A DNA stretch of 64,000 nt from Solenopsis invicta (GCF_016802725.1 NC_052679.1:24981561-25045560); one strand, 5' to 3'. Shown: positions 40,401-54,104, numbered from the stretch's first letter. The notes: generated by a model not told the origin, from the letters alone. Program-made: numbers and translations.

Positions 40401-43400
40401 CGAAGGATTAGAGTGCCCGTTGATGTTGCGTCATCACGTTCAATTTTGAATCTCCCTTTTCCGATATATCGACTTATTTCCAGAATAGGGTATTTCTATC
40501 CTTAAATATTACGCGATTTTCTCGAGCGCAAAAACTTTGTTCGCCTGTGCGAGTGTTGTATTTATTCGGAGAACATCCTTAAAAATTACATAAAATATAC
40601 ATACGACGAATAAGATAGGAATAAATGTATTTTTAAGTACGACATATAAAAATTTAAAGTTTTATCAAAATTTTTAAGAAACAGAAAAATTTTGCAAAAG
40701 ATATTTGTGTAACGGTTCGACTTTGGTACTTGAATATTTTGAATTCTTTTGATGTCGTCTGATATCGCCTGAAAATCAGACTTATCAGAAATATGGAAAA
40801 ATATTAAGTTAAAAAGAAAAAAAAAACGTGATGAAAAAGCGAGTTGATCTTCAGTTAACTATTTAATCTGACTACTTTTGTTATTTCACGAGAATATTTT
40901 GTATTTTCATTATACGTATGACTGAGTGATATTTATGGCAAAAGTCAAATTTCAATTTCATCTAGTATATTAATTATTAGAAACATTGAATGTTGTTGTT
41001 TCACTGGTTACACAGGTGTATTGAATGATTCTATGAAAATATTATTTCTAGGAAAAAATATATTGTACACATGGTTTAATGGAACATTTCAATCTCCGGC
41101 TACTATTTATGTTCTTGTTTAATAAAATGTTCGAGAGAATATGTTATGTAAAAAACTTTACTGTATTTTTACAAAAATGTATTGTACGTTCTCGATATTT
41201 TGGACGTCCGAAATCTCGTCGTGGTTGTTGTATTGAAAAATCTCGTCGAATTTATGGCTCAATTGTATTAAAGCTTGAACTGTACGGCCGGCAATATTGC
41301 AGAACTTTAAGGGTTAAGCAGTTTACTGTATTACATCATCTTTCAGTTATTCTATCGTGCTGCTGCACTCCTCATGCAGCTGTTTCGCCAAACGCGGAGT
41401 ACTGCAAAACAATAGATGGGATAAAGAGAACGGAGTTTATTACCGTTTTAGAGCCGACAGCTTCTGCCAGATATAGAATTCCGCGAACCAGTACTCGTCT
41501 CTCTCGCCTCTGACAATTGAATCTTATCTCAACTGCTCGGTGTTAACGACGTGACTCTGTCGGAAGCTGCGCATCTCGTACAGGGAACAGCTGCGTTATA
41601 AGTGAATTAATTGAAGTCGATGGGATTTCTTTATACTTTATCTGACAAATTGCAACATACGTCTTGCGCAACGCGTTCCTTTGTTTTGTGATTTTTAAAA
41701 TAATATTACATACACGATGATCAAGGAGGTATTACAATATTATTTTACAGATTCGATGTATTTGCGATACATTTCTCAAATTCAAATATTAGAGCGTATT
41801 CTTAATTTAAGGTAGACTTCGTATCGAAGAATTTCGTATCGAAATTGCGCGCTGTCGAAACAGTTTGCCCGTGAGAAATATTCCGCGGAATGGCGTAATT
41901 GACGCGAAATGACTTGGATGAGCGTAATTCGATTATTTAAGTGGAGAGTGAAAAATTGCACCGCTTAGTTAACGGTGAGCTTAATTGGTAGGTATTAAGC
42001 GATCAATCGCGATGGTAGTTGGTATTGTGGATTCTATACGAGGGAGGCGTGTGTCGTAATTTCTCGGCACACATCGCGCATGACGTGCCACGTATCGACG
42101 AATCAATCTTAGCGCTGTAACTTACGTATTGTTCCTGCTGCTAGTTTGATTGTGCCTCTTTTAGTCATTGTACGTATGCACTTTGCGCACGACACGTACA
42201 CGATGCGCCATTGTTACAGTTCAACGTCGCTTTAGCGGGCGAACAATAGTCCCGTTAAAGCTGATGTTCGTTTCCCCACTAATTACGGATTGTATTGATG
42301 TCGGCACTAAAACAATTCACCAAATTCTGACACTTTAGACTGCACTGTAAGGCCCGTTCGATATTGTTTTGAACATACAATCGCGATATGCTTTTGTCTC
42401 GGATGATTGAGTTTGTTTTTTTTTCCGGACGCCTCTCGATGGAAGGTGATTTACAAAAATATCATTTTTGCAAAAAAACGTGCAACAAAAATATCTGCAA
42501 AGTTTCCGTTAGACAACGCAGCGTATTTCAAATTTTCATATAGAGGTTTAAATATTTTTGTGTAATCCGTGAAAGCCGCAAAATCAACTTAAAATCATTC
42601 GAAAGTGTGTTATTAACGTTGAAATGAAACGACGTAGAAAATGGTGCCAGAAGTGAGTCGTTCAAATCTTTGCAACGTTACTATCTCATCGATCGTGTCC
42701 ATTGTGGAAAATCGAGGCTTTGTCGCACATAGGGTCCGATAGGCGAAAACTCTTTTAATTTTGTTCGCCATCTCTTGAAAACTTTCTGTCCACTGTTGCG
42801 CACTCGGCACGTTCGTCACTTGAATTCGCTGAAATTGAACTCCCGCGAGTTGCCAGATGTTGACGTTGGTTGTACAATGTCACTTGTGGTAACCCGCTGA
42901 GAGATGTTGTCGCTAGCTGAACGATTTTATCCTATCGTTTAGTTAATATTCGAATCGTCTTTTCATCGTATTTATAAAGTTTTGCGAGTACGTCACGCAC
43001 GCTTGGTAAATAACATTTGATTATATCTCCGTTATGTAGTCTATTTTCTTGGCTGCGTGACAAGAATTAATTCTTTATAACGCCGTGCGATTTGAAAGTT
43101 TCAGATTTTTTTAATTTCAATGATTTAATCAGTGTCATTCGACTGTATAAATGTTTTCATAAGTAAAAAAGAGGTAAAGGATTAAGCTTTAAGATTAATT
43201 AGGTGCATCAATCCATAAAACGAGTAAATTTGATAAAAAAAAAATTTTTTTTAGAGAATTTCTTAACTGGTAGGTTGAAAACGCCATAATATAAATCACT
43301 ACTATAAGCTAACTTGCGAAAATGATAATACCAAGGATTTAGCAACGTATAATCATGCGACTTTGTAAATTACGGCTAGTGGCGAACTACTTAAAGTAAC

Positions 43401-45640
43401 TCCGTAAACACCTAACTACCATAATCCGAAATTATTGGCGGTATTAGTGCTCGCAAAAGTGCTTCTTTTGAGAGTATCGCAGTGTGTGTGTGCGTATTAT
43501 TTTTCAAGATATAAATTATGTCCCTTGCGTTGCATTAAAGCAGCAATTCTGGAATTATTGATTTCTTTTTCGCGACAGGTTAAAATAACGATGTCAAAGA
43601 AAACGTTTTTTGTCAATTAGTGTCTCGTTAATTGCGTGCGCCGTGCAGTGTTTTCTCTCCACGCTACGTTAATGACACGGTCGAGAAAAATAATGATTAT
43701 TGCGTCGCGGGTAGCGCGGTTGCCGAATTCACACATGTATTATAAACGGAAAATGTGAGTGTTGTGTAATCTTTTTTAATTCACGATAATATCACCAATA
43801 GTTAAAAAAAAATACAGAAGATCGTAAATTGTAATTTTACAAAGATTATAGTTGATCTGTAAAAAAAAAAAATTAAACAATAATTTAAACTAGAGCGTTT
43901 GAGAGTGAATCACACAAATAAGTAGAGAGGCGTCAAATAAAAATTAAAATTCTTAGGAGAAAATGGTGTACGATAAATTTTGCGACATGACATATTTCTA
44001 TATATCGCATGGGGCAAAATATTAGATCTGATGCGTCTTGAACGCGCTTTCGATGTCTCCTGTATATATGTGTACACATATGGAGTACTTCTTAAAGATC
44101 GGTAGGAGCGTGATTTAAGAAGAGGGATAAAAATCCGTCTCACTCTTTTCGTATTACTAGGTAAGCGGTTTAGCGAAAGAAAGAAAAACTGTTATGACAT
44201 TTTCGCGTTTTCCCTCGTGGACGTTTTTATTTACCGCAATCTTGTTGCGAGCGTGTACAGAGATTTTCCCGGCTACTCTTACCGTGGCCGTCATGCAAAA
44301 AAGATTCGAGACATTTCGCTCGCGGTATTAGCGAAATTAGATTTTTGCCCGCCACTTCGTTACACGTCGGGGATCGCCGCGTTCTTATTGGAAATGATTT
44401 GGTGGCCGTGGTGGCGCGAGCGCGTAAATCATGCGATTCTGGCATTTAAATAATGCAATTTCTGGGTATTACTTGGGCTTAGAGTCGGCCCAGTGAGTAA
44501 TCCCGCGCCGCGCTGCGCCGCGCCGCGCGGGCAAAATCGCAGTGCGCGCAGCGCGGAAAGCGATACACGCGGAAACGAAACGGATGTCAGCATTTTCGCG
44601 ATTTTTGTGCGTTTCCTACCCTTCTTTTTCCATATAATACGCTAAAATGGGATTACGCTGTATTATCAATTCCTTGTTCAAGCGGGGAAATGCAAACGTT
44701 CGCGCATACCGGGCCGCGTTTTTATCTCGCTTTGTGCATACCGTGCGTCCTTCAGTGCTGTTTCGCATGCGTTTCTTCTATCCGTGCACCGTAATCGCAT
44801 TATTTTTAAGCGTCCTTTCCATTTGCGGCGATATTAATAAAGGGTGCACAGCTATTCCATTAGTTGTCAAACGAGTCCGCTTCAAAGCACTTGGCGATAT
44901 TAAATGTAATTTACCAAATTTATTGAAAATATGTTTCAGTACGCGGGATACTTTGATACCTGCGGTCGAGAGAGACCTATAAAACTTTTGATACTGAAAT
45001 ATTTAATATGGAAAGAGATGATACTTCTTAGTCGTTTAACGTACTAGTTTAAATTGCGAAAAGTTGATGTAAGAACCGCGAAACTTTATTCGAGACGTCG
45101 CTAATATATGTGACTCGTGCGACGACGGTTTAAAATATTGTAGTCATTAAAGCTGTTTTGCGTGCATTTTGCCACCAGAGTCTTAGAGCTCGCTGCGATT
45201 GTTCGGTAGATTCAAAATCGCTACAATTTGCATATCGTCGCTGCATTTTCGCGCGTTACTTCCGGTCCCATGGGCAAACATCGTTGCACTTTACTGCAGT
45301 TCGCTACACTTCATCCATAACGATGCATTCGTTTCACCAAGGAAAATGTCCGACGGCTTTGCATAACCGAACTTTGCGCACAATCACACTTTTCACTTAG
45401 GCGAGCCCGCACATTGGTTTAAGTGATGTGAAGAAAAATTATTTATGCTAAAAGTTAAAAAACAAATAAAATTTTCGTGCAGTGCTTAAAATTATTTACA
45501 AGTACCAACATTTTTTATTTATTAAAAGGATCAAGCGATTGAATTACTGTAAAAGTAAAAAGTGATAAAAAAATAAAAAAAATATTTTAACAGGATAAAA
45601 GAGATAATGAAAGGTCTGTAAATTTCAAAATCCTATCTTT

Positions 45641-45667
45641 TAATAATAATAATAATAATAATAATAA
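45641..45667. repeat. (TAA)n microsatellite
   Basis: About nine TAA units. Confidence 0.9.
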
Positions 45668-47621
45668 AAGTGTTTAGTAACCTCTGGAATTAAAACTAGG
45701 CCATTCATAAAATTATAGAAGCATACGTAGGTATATCGTCACACGCACGCACGGAGGTTATTTATGGGTAAGATTACGTGACATTCTCATCAACCTACAA
45801 ATTCAGATCTCCACGACATTGTGAGCTTTTAGTGTGCATTTCGTGTGGTCGTAGTGTTTTTTGTCGCGACCGTGTATCTTCAAATATATTCAAGTACTGC
45901 GGTAAAATTAGGGTGTTGGTTGGTGCAATGCTTTAAAGTAAAAATGGAAATTTCAAGCATGATGAATATGTACTAGATTGTATATAAGCGTCGCATGAGA
46001 ACGTCTAAGAAAGGAAATTAATTAGAATGTAAAAATATATACCACTTGGTGTATACGATTTTCAAATAAATCTATACTTGAGAGATTATATATGTTTTAT
46101 GTTTATAAATTTAGTGTGTTTGTTAAGTTTTAATGTTTTAGTATTATTTGTGTGTGTTAAAGTATTAATAAAAATTACAAGTTATTAAGAGCATGATTGA
46201 ATATACAGCCAGATATTAAATATATATAGAGAAATAAAAACCATATTATTACATTTTATTCATCCGTTATTCATTTATCGGATAAAATATGGAGTAAACA
46301 CGTTTCATTTATTTATCTCAAAATCGTAAAACGTGAAAAAGTGCATTATGTCTCATAAAGTCTAATTAAAGCCAGTCTACTAGTAAATGTTAGTCTCAGC
46401 GTAAAGAGACAGTCGATCAGATTATGGGCTATACTTTAAGCACCGTCTAAGCAGTAATTTAGCTCCACCACTTTAAGTTTCATCAAGCAGAAGAAGTGTA
46501 ATCAGATTTTAACTCGTGCATCTTACCGGCTATAAGAGCTATTTAAAATTACATTTTCTTTTCGAGGAAGTTGGCCGCTATACTTAGTGCTCGTTAATGT
46601 GAAATAGGATATAAAAATAAATTTTGTTTTCATGATTTGTCCGCTACAACTTTTTGTATTACAATATCACTTGTTCACCAGCTATTGTTCCTTATGTAAT
46701 TAAGCATTTGATAAAGTTTAATCTGAAACGTTTATTATGTTTTCGAATTAAATACGTGTGGTATGTATTTTAATTTTACATGTACTTGTTTTGTGCAAGC
46801 AAAATTGTTATGATTATTACGTATTTATTTATAAAAATATATTTATCTTTTATCCATGAGATATGAAGTGCATATTTATTCAACGTGCGATTATAAATAC
46901 ACGCGATTCTATATAAAATCACATATTCGTAGCCGACTGCACGGAAATAAGATGGCACTTTCTTCATCTCTACACGCGTAGTGTCAAAGTTTAATAAGTA
47001 GAATTCAATATAAGTTGAATTTTTAAAAGTTGAATGAGCTTCTAATGCTCGTGATCGTTTTATTCTTACTCTACCAGAAGGGAATTCTTTCCGTCCAATC
47101 AATCTTAAAGAGATTAACCCTTAGGAGAACTTCTTGCCGTTTCCTCGAGGTAATATCCGGTTAAGTCACCGCGGTTGTTAATTACAACGACTTCCAGTTA
47201 TCAGAACCTCAACATGCCATCAATTTCAGTCACGACATGTTTATCCCGATGCCGGAATATTTCATCGGCAGCGGCAATTTAGAAAAGCTGGCATTTTTAA
47301 TATCATACATGTTATCTAGTTTTAATGTGTATCATTTTTGATCCCGCAATAATAAGACTAACTAATACAATACATATTTTATAACTTATCTATTTATATT
47401 TTCCTTTATTATGTAGTGCAGCGTAGTAAACCACTTAACTTTTTTAAACTTTGTATTCGCCAATAGATTCAAAATTTAGTTCCACCGAGAAAAAATATGA
47501 GTCTGATCAGTTAACTGTACACGGATCAAGCATCAAAGTCATTAAAATTTCGTAGCAAAGTTTCTCTAATTTTATACTACTTATATTTACCGTTGTGAAG
47601 AATATATTTTTCTTTAATCTA

Positions 47622-47867
47622 ACACAGAAAGAATGGATTTTTGCTAAAGTATTTAAAAATTTAATTATAATTCAGTTACAATTCTGAAAATAAATTTGTT
47701 GACTTATTAAAATAATTACGTGGAATGCTCGAATTAATTGCTAGAATGCTAAAATTTTTTGAAGCATTATTCATTATACTCGATCGTTCTACGTAATTAT
47801 TTTGATAAAATTATTTTCTCTTTTAATTAAATTCTTAAATATTATTATTAGAACTGTTTTCTCCGTG
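47622..47867. mobile_element. MITE, about 246 bp, TA-flanked
   Basis: The terminal arms are about 105 bp and strongly paired internally: AAAATAATTACGTGGAATG on the left against the reverse complement AAAATAATTACGTAGAACG on the right. The right end reads inward as CACGGAGAAAACAG and the left as ACACAGAAAGAATGG. Flanking TA is present at both ends. Confidence 0.7.
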
Positions 47868-48430
47868 TACCTATCGATTTGTACGATATTTAAAGCAAAG
47901 TATCAATGTTCTCTTAAGGAATTAGCAATAATTTGACAGTGTGTTTACGCGTGTCTGACAATATCGTGATGTACCTATAGGCTTTGTGCCTCTGAACCGA
48001 CGTGCTTCTGCAATAATGTATGTACTGGAACCACCTGAATGCTTGTGCGTACTAATGGAATGTGAACCATTCGGTAGCAAGTGGGTACATAGTTAGCATT
48101 ACGCCACATTGTGCTATTGTTTATATAATATAACATTGATGACTAAAGCCTTAGGAATCAAGAGACGCGGTAGCGACTTTTGTTGAGTAAACCTTATTAA
48201 TAAAGCATCGTTTCGTGCGTGAGACGTAGCGGCGTATCTTTTATAGGAATGAAAAGACTTTTCTGGAAATAAATCTTTTTTTTTTTAAATAAATCGCGCT
48301 GTTATATAAAAGATGAAAATATTAGGAAAGAATATATAGATTTATGTAGATCCAAAATAAAGAAAAATTTAAAAAACTAAATTTAAAAAAATGTAAAATT
48401 CAAGTAAAAATAATACATATTATCTATATA

Positions 48431-48653
48431 CACTGAAGAAAAAATTACTAAATTTTAATAAATATTTATTCAAATAGTACTAACGAAATATTTACCAAAT
48501 GTAAATATATATTTATTTAATATAAAACCCACTAATTTAGTTTAAGTATCATCTTTTCTTATAGAGTAAATATTTATGTACCGTAAATAAATGTTTCATT
48601 AGTATTATTCGAATAAATATTTATTAAAATATAAGAATTTTTTTCTCTCAGTG
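48431..48653. mobile_element. MITE, 223 bp, TA-flanked
   Basis: The left end CACTGAAGAAAAAATTAC pairs with the right-end reverse complement CACTGAGAGAAAAAAATTC. Pairing continues through ATTTTAATAAATATTTATTC and ATAGTACTAACGAAA / ATAATACTAATGAAA, giving arms of about 65 bp. TA is present at 48429-48430 and 48654-48655. There is no coding capacity. Confidence 0.8.
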
Positions 48654-49430
48654 TATTGTACTCTCTGTTACGTATTAAGTAATTAGTGCAATATTTAAAT
48701 GTTTATAAATATAAAAAATATTTTCTTCAATAAACGTATATTCGATTTTTTATAGGTTATATTAATAAAATAATAAATTACACATATATTAATTATAGAT
48801 TCATCCTATTCTCGTGCTTCAATTATTTGAACTAAGAAGTTTCTATTTTCATAAATTTGTCAATGATAGTTGACTGAGATTAAACTGTGATTGTTTAATC
48901 TCAACGAATAAACGTGTAATATCAGTAAATGCTTGATAAGGAAACTTAATATTCAGCATTAAACGGCTGTACAAGAGAATTATACGATTTAGATAACTAA
49001 CAGGTGTTGCTGTCGATAAACGCTGCTTGATAACAAAATAATATTTGCGGTTACGTGTACCTACATTTCAAATAAAGCTAATCTGCAAATTAGCGTTTCT
49101 AATTTCGATTGAATTGAAATATTTTCTGGAGAAGTAAGAATTCCCAAATCTGATTATAAACTTTCTCCAGTACAAAAAGATTTTATATTTCAACAAGCAA
49201 TAATATCGAAAATATTTTAGATTTTAACAACAAGTAATATTATCAACTATTTTAATAATATTTCAGCGTTGTTAATTATATACTATCAAAAGTAACTGAT
49301 AAACTAATAAATCTCATTAACTGTTGCAACAGCGCAATGTTGATCGAAATACAATATTTTTGTTACTCATTAATTATCAGCTACTTCGTTACATAAACCT
49401 TTCAACAATTATAAACTATAGTGGTAATCC

Positions 49431-49456
<26 letters not shown>
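49431..49456. repeat. (CT)n microsatellite
   Basis: A perfect 26-bp CT run. Confidence 0.95.
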
Positions 49457-49461
<5 letters not shown>

Positions 49462-49997
49462 TTATGATATTTGATAAGATTCGCCGATAAGATTTTATTT
49501 AAAATGTCCATAATAATTTTTCTGCGTTGACACGAGATCGGCATAACGATTTATTCGTATGTGGCTATGTTCGCTTTCCCAATATCGATACTTTGCAAAC
49601 GGTGCGCAAGTAACGAGGCGCACTTGCACATATCCTTCCTCGCGCCAATCATCTCGGTTATTTGAATCGTATCCGCGTAATTATCGACGCATCCACGCGA
49701 GCCGACCGGCGCGGCGCGACGCGGCGAGGCATCGATCGATGACACAGATTGGGCAAAGTTACTGTCGGCACATTAAGCGTATCGGTTCGTTCCGACCGGT
49801 TCGGTCGAACGGAGGTAGGCGCGTCCGCCTCTCCGTTGGGAGCAAACATTTTCGATACATCGATCATTGGGTTTTTTCGCTTCGGTACGCCCGATGCACC
49901 ACGACACGTACAGTCGGTAGTATAACACCGTAACTACTGGCCGAACACTAACCCGGCGAAACCTAGTCTGGCGGCGTGGCGCGGCGGCGGTGACGCT

Positions 49998-50034
49998 TGC
50001 GTGCGTGCGTATACATACGTGCGTGCGTGCGTCA
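49998..50034. repeat. GTGC tandem repeats around TATACATA
   Basis: TGCG units flank a central TATACATA, giving a roughly symmetric 37-bp alternating tract. A (GAGC)n-like run lies nearby at about 50238-50263. Confidence 0.7.
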
Positions 50035-50971
50035 CATGCCATCGGTATCGCTAATTGCGCCACCCATTAAGGATCCTCCAATTTGCACAGTGCACAACGC
50101 TCGTTACGATTAGCAGCGCTGTGTGCGCGGACTGCTGTATATTTAAAGAGTCGTATATCTCTATCTGATACTCGGCGTTACGAAGTCGGATGGCTCCTCC
50201 CTCTTGCGACGACGACGACGATGGTCAATCGACGACGGGCGAGCGAGTGAGCGAGCGAGCGAGCAACCGAGCAAGCGAGTGCAGCTTGAATGAATGCGCA
50301 CGACGCCGAATTCAATTTATCACTCGTCTCGCTCTTGCGACCGACGAATTATTTTTCCACATCGACGAACGGTGGAACGATGATTATTCATGCGCTGCAT
50401 TTGGACCTCCACGTCGCTCGCTTGCCTACTCTTGCATTACGCAGGACGAGAGCGAGAATCACGGCGCAAATGTGTTTATCATGAGATTGCGAACTCACGA
50501 CTTCATTAAGGCACCAGGCCGAGATGAATTTAATGAATTAATATGAGCCTTTCGCGGCTCTTGAAGATCGCTGATTTCGATCAAAAATGATTTCGTTGAT
50601 ACATTTATGAATGCTTCATGTCTAAAACCGTTTAATATTTTCATCATCTTCGATCTTATCATAATTACTTTTATATTAATTAATTAATTGTAAATATGTA
50701 TCTGTATAATTTCTATTCTTCTCAATAAATTCTACATCGAATGTACATAACTGTTTTTATATTAATTAAGCAAACATTTCTATACTGTTTTTCTTTTGTA
50801 GATTTCTTTTAAGAGATTGTATTTTTGCAAAATTCTATGTCGAAAGAACAATATAGTCATGAAACTAATTGTATTTAGAATATTGACAGTTGGTTACATT
50901 ATGATTTTTTTAAGTATAAACTTTAGATGCTTTTTCATTGGAAATTTGATTTGTAGCATAAAATAAAACTT

Positions 50972-52082
50972 CCAATATTCTGTAACCGGACAATTAAGAT
51001 TTTAGGTTTCAAATTATGGACATTTCAACGTTATCGCAAGTTTGTAGTAACATTGCAGAAATCTTTTGTAACTTCCATACAATAATCTTTCCATACAATA
51101 ATCTTAATCTTTCAATGCTGGGTTATGATTTTAACCTTCACTTTTTGTAACAAATATTATATTAATGATTAATATTGAAATATGGATTTTTTTCATTTTA
51201 AACTTTTCCCCTTTTCTTTTTCCTTTCTTCTCTTCATTTTCATATTTTTTCCATATTTAAAAATTTCTTTCTTCCTTCTCCTTTCATTTTTCATTATTTT
51301 ATTTCTTTTCTTTTTTATATCCAACGTTTTATAATATCTATCCGTCTAATGAAAGTTTGTAATGCAGTGCGATGCAAGAAAATCTCTCTAAAAGTCGCTA
51401 TGGTAGTCTCACGGAATGAGAGAGACTCCGCTTTCCCAACGCGCGCGTGCACGCCGATTAAAGCCCCGCCACTCGGGTCGTTGACCGCTACGCCGCGCGC
51501 CGCGTCGGTCGAGGAGAGTGGGGACGCGGCCCAGACGGTCGAGGAGAGTGGGGGGAGCCGGCCCAGACAGCGAGCACGTGCGCCTGTCTGACGACACCAC
51601 GTGCGGTCAACGACCCGAGTGACGGGGCTTTAATCGACGTGCACGCGCGCCTTGGATAAGCGGAGTCTCTCTCGCTGCGTGAGACTACCGCAACGACTTT
51701 TAGGGAGGTCTTGCATCGCATTACAAATTCTCGTAACTCATTTGCAGAATTGGGTAATTAAAAAATGAAAAGTTAAATAATAAAATTAATAACTTTTAAC
51801 TTAACCTTGTTAATTTTAAATGATTTAATTTTGAACTTTAACTAGTTATTTTTTAAATACATGAACTTTAATTTATTAACTTTTTACTTGAGTTAAAAAT
51901 TTATTTATCTAGCATTGGAAGATTAAAGAAACATTGCATAAACTTTACATTGAAATATTGTAATATTGTATGAAAGTTACAAAAGATTTCTGTAATGTTA
52001 CTACAAGCTTGCGGTAACGTTGAAATGTTTAAAAAATTTTTAATCTAAAAATTTTTATAATGTCATATGACTGCCATATTGG
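50972..52082. mobile_element. Nested inverted-repeat (foldback) element, about 1.1 kb
   Basis: The outer arms are best matched at 51020-51120 and 51910-52030. They are diverged reverse complements sharing ACATTTCAACGTTA, GTAGTAACATT, CAGAAATCTTTTGTAACTT and CAATGCT. Weaker similarity extends to CCAATAT at 50972 and ATATTGG ending at 52082. Inside lie a polypyrimidine-rich left segment (about 51187-51330), a GC-rich foldback core and an AT-rich right segment. The left and right segments do not pair. No transposase frame is seen, so it is a non-autonomous element or one inserted into another. Confidence 0.75.
51356..51727. mobile_element. GC-rich foldback core with about 130-bp inverted arms
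   Basis: The left arm, 51356-51488, starts TTTGTAATGC; the right arm, 51603-51727, ends GCATTACAAA. The arms are reverse complements with a few changes, sharing GATGCAAG, TAGTCTCACG, GAGAGAGACTCCGCTT, GCGCGCGTGCACG and CGGGTCGTTGACCGC. The 114-bp centre contains a two-copy tandem repeat of about 31 bp (GGTCGAGGAGAGTGGGG...GGCCCAGAC, 51517-51579). Frames from the two arms are shadow translations of the same repeat and not genes. Confidence 0.85.
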
Positions 52083-54104
52083 ATGCTTGTTAGCATCATT
52101 ATTATTAAATTGATTTTTTATTTAATATTGTAATATTATTGTACTATTTTCATTCAATTTAGAGCTGTGTTTCAAGACCAAACAATTTATCAGTGAGCCG
52201 CTTGGTGAATTGAAAATGTATATACACAAAAAATATCAGCTCTAAGATCTAGCTATGAGCCTTTAAGATTTTTTAATTAGTTATAAAATTATCAGTTTGC
52301 AAGGCTTGCGAGATGTTCTCGATTTTGTCACGTCGCGCGGTAACATCACCAAACACTTATTTAGGCATTAATTTTTTAATTAAAAATCACGCGCTGTCAA
52401 GAAAAAACTCGGTCGGTTAAACGAAGAGGAGATTAATGACGCTCTATGCCGAGAGCCGTCATTCATGCGAGCTCTCGCGTTCTAAAAGTGCGTGCACAGA
52501 GTAAGCATGGGGGCGCGAGATTAGAGTGGCGGTGTGTATTACCACTGCCGTGCGTTTTAATTATGGTCGTCCAAGCTCGCCCGCGCTCGCCCGTTCCTTC
52601 GTTCCGCGCGTACTCAAGTTCGAGCGCGGCACGCTATTTCACTCGCGCGAGATTATTCCTCCTAATTATTTTAATTGCTCACGCTTGTGGGACACGCTGC
52701 GAGGGCCTCGGGCGCACGGAGTTCGAGGCGAAAATCCACACGACGCGAGACGTGATTATCTCTGTAACAGATACCATTCATGGATACGCTCCGACCGCGG
52801 TATTTTAACATTATGCATCTTGGATAATTAAAGAGCCCACGCGAACCGGACACGCCTGTTTCTTTAATAAAACAGTTATCCACTGCGCGGTTTAGATTCA
52901 CTAAACGCAGCTTATCGGTGAACGCGGCGAGCACGGGACACGCGTTTACAAGAGAACTTTACCCAAGTCGAAAATTCAAATTATTACGAAACTTTTGTAA
53001 TGGAAAATATCGTGGGGTGTAATAAATTATTTTTTTTTGCTGCCTGAATTTATCCTGACATTATGTTGGCCCATTTTTCATTTTTGTTTCATTATTCATC
53101 AACAAAAGGAAGCGGAACAAAATTTCATAGAGAACATTTATTTTCTTTATTCGGTTTATCGATTAGAAAATTTATTAAAATATAATAATAACAAAACAAA
53201 ACGAAAAATTGGCCAATTTTCAGGGATTGATTTTATTTTTTCCGGATAAATTCGGGTAGCAAAGAAAATAGTTTATTACACATCAGTATATCCTGTACGT
53301 ATTGCCAATTTTATAATTTTGTTTTAATTTCTAAGTTGGAAACCTTTCCTTGTCAATTAAATACGAATAGTAAAGAGAGGAGGAGATCGATACAAATTTA
53401 GGTTGTAATATTGATCGCGGTGGCCAATAAGATCCGCGACGTCTCGAGTACCCACGACGATAAAGACACGCGTTGTAGACACGACGGAAGCTTTATGAAA
53501 ACGGTAAAATTTCAATTGCATCGATACAGAGTTGTCTTTACTGCCGCACGTCGCTTTAAAAAACCAATGGTAATGTAAAAGAAATATTTCCCCTTTTGCT
53601 TTCCGCGCGCGTTTGACCTGTATTTTATCGTTGACGCAGCTGCATATCGCACGGAATATCGCAGGGGATAACTCCCGTTAAGAGCAGTTTATGCGTATTC
53701 TCGCCGATCTTCACGGTGAACGCGCATCCGTCGCATAATGAAACACTCGGATTGATGTAATAACATTTGGCTCTTTCCTTTTTGTGCGCGAGTAGGTAGG
53801 AACGATCGCCGACGGCGCATTTTTTTTCCATCGCAACGCGAAAGGATAACGCGATCCCGGCGTGGCGGGAACCACGCGACGCGACGCGACGCGACGCCGT
53901 CGTCGGTGTGAATGGGCCACCGCCGCCGGTCCCCCGGGATCCGTGAAACATTTTTCGCCGGCGGCTCATAAATATCAGCGCGTCCTCACCCTTACGTTCC
54001 TTCCTTCCTTCCGGCGTTGCGTCGTTCCTCTTCCGGGCCGACCGAACGCGGCGACACAAAAGAGAAATCGGGCTTAGAGAGCGATTCTTCGACGACGGTG
54101 CGAT

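Larger units (their letters stand above)
31301..47621. other. Gene-free mosaic of AT-rich and CpG-rich DNA
   Basis: CpG-rich blocks lie at about 31440-32200, 34720-35660, 37000-37860, 39900-40430, 43620-44640 and 45160-45400. The rest is strongly AT-rich. Open frames are at most about 160 codons and match no family I know. A GC hairpin of CGCCG/GCGCC words occurs at about 44503-44532. Confidence 0.5.
48654..50971. other. AT-rich DNA then a CpG-rich block
   Basis: AT-rich to about 49550, then CpG-rich to about 50540 with simple repeats, then AT-rich again. No gene was recognised. Confidence 0.5.

Noticed and set aside
51349..51721. Similar small proteins on both strands
   Set aside because: They resemble each other only because they are translations of the two inverted arms of the foldback.
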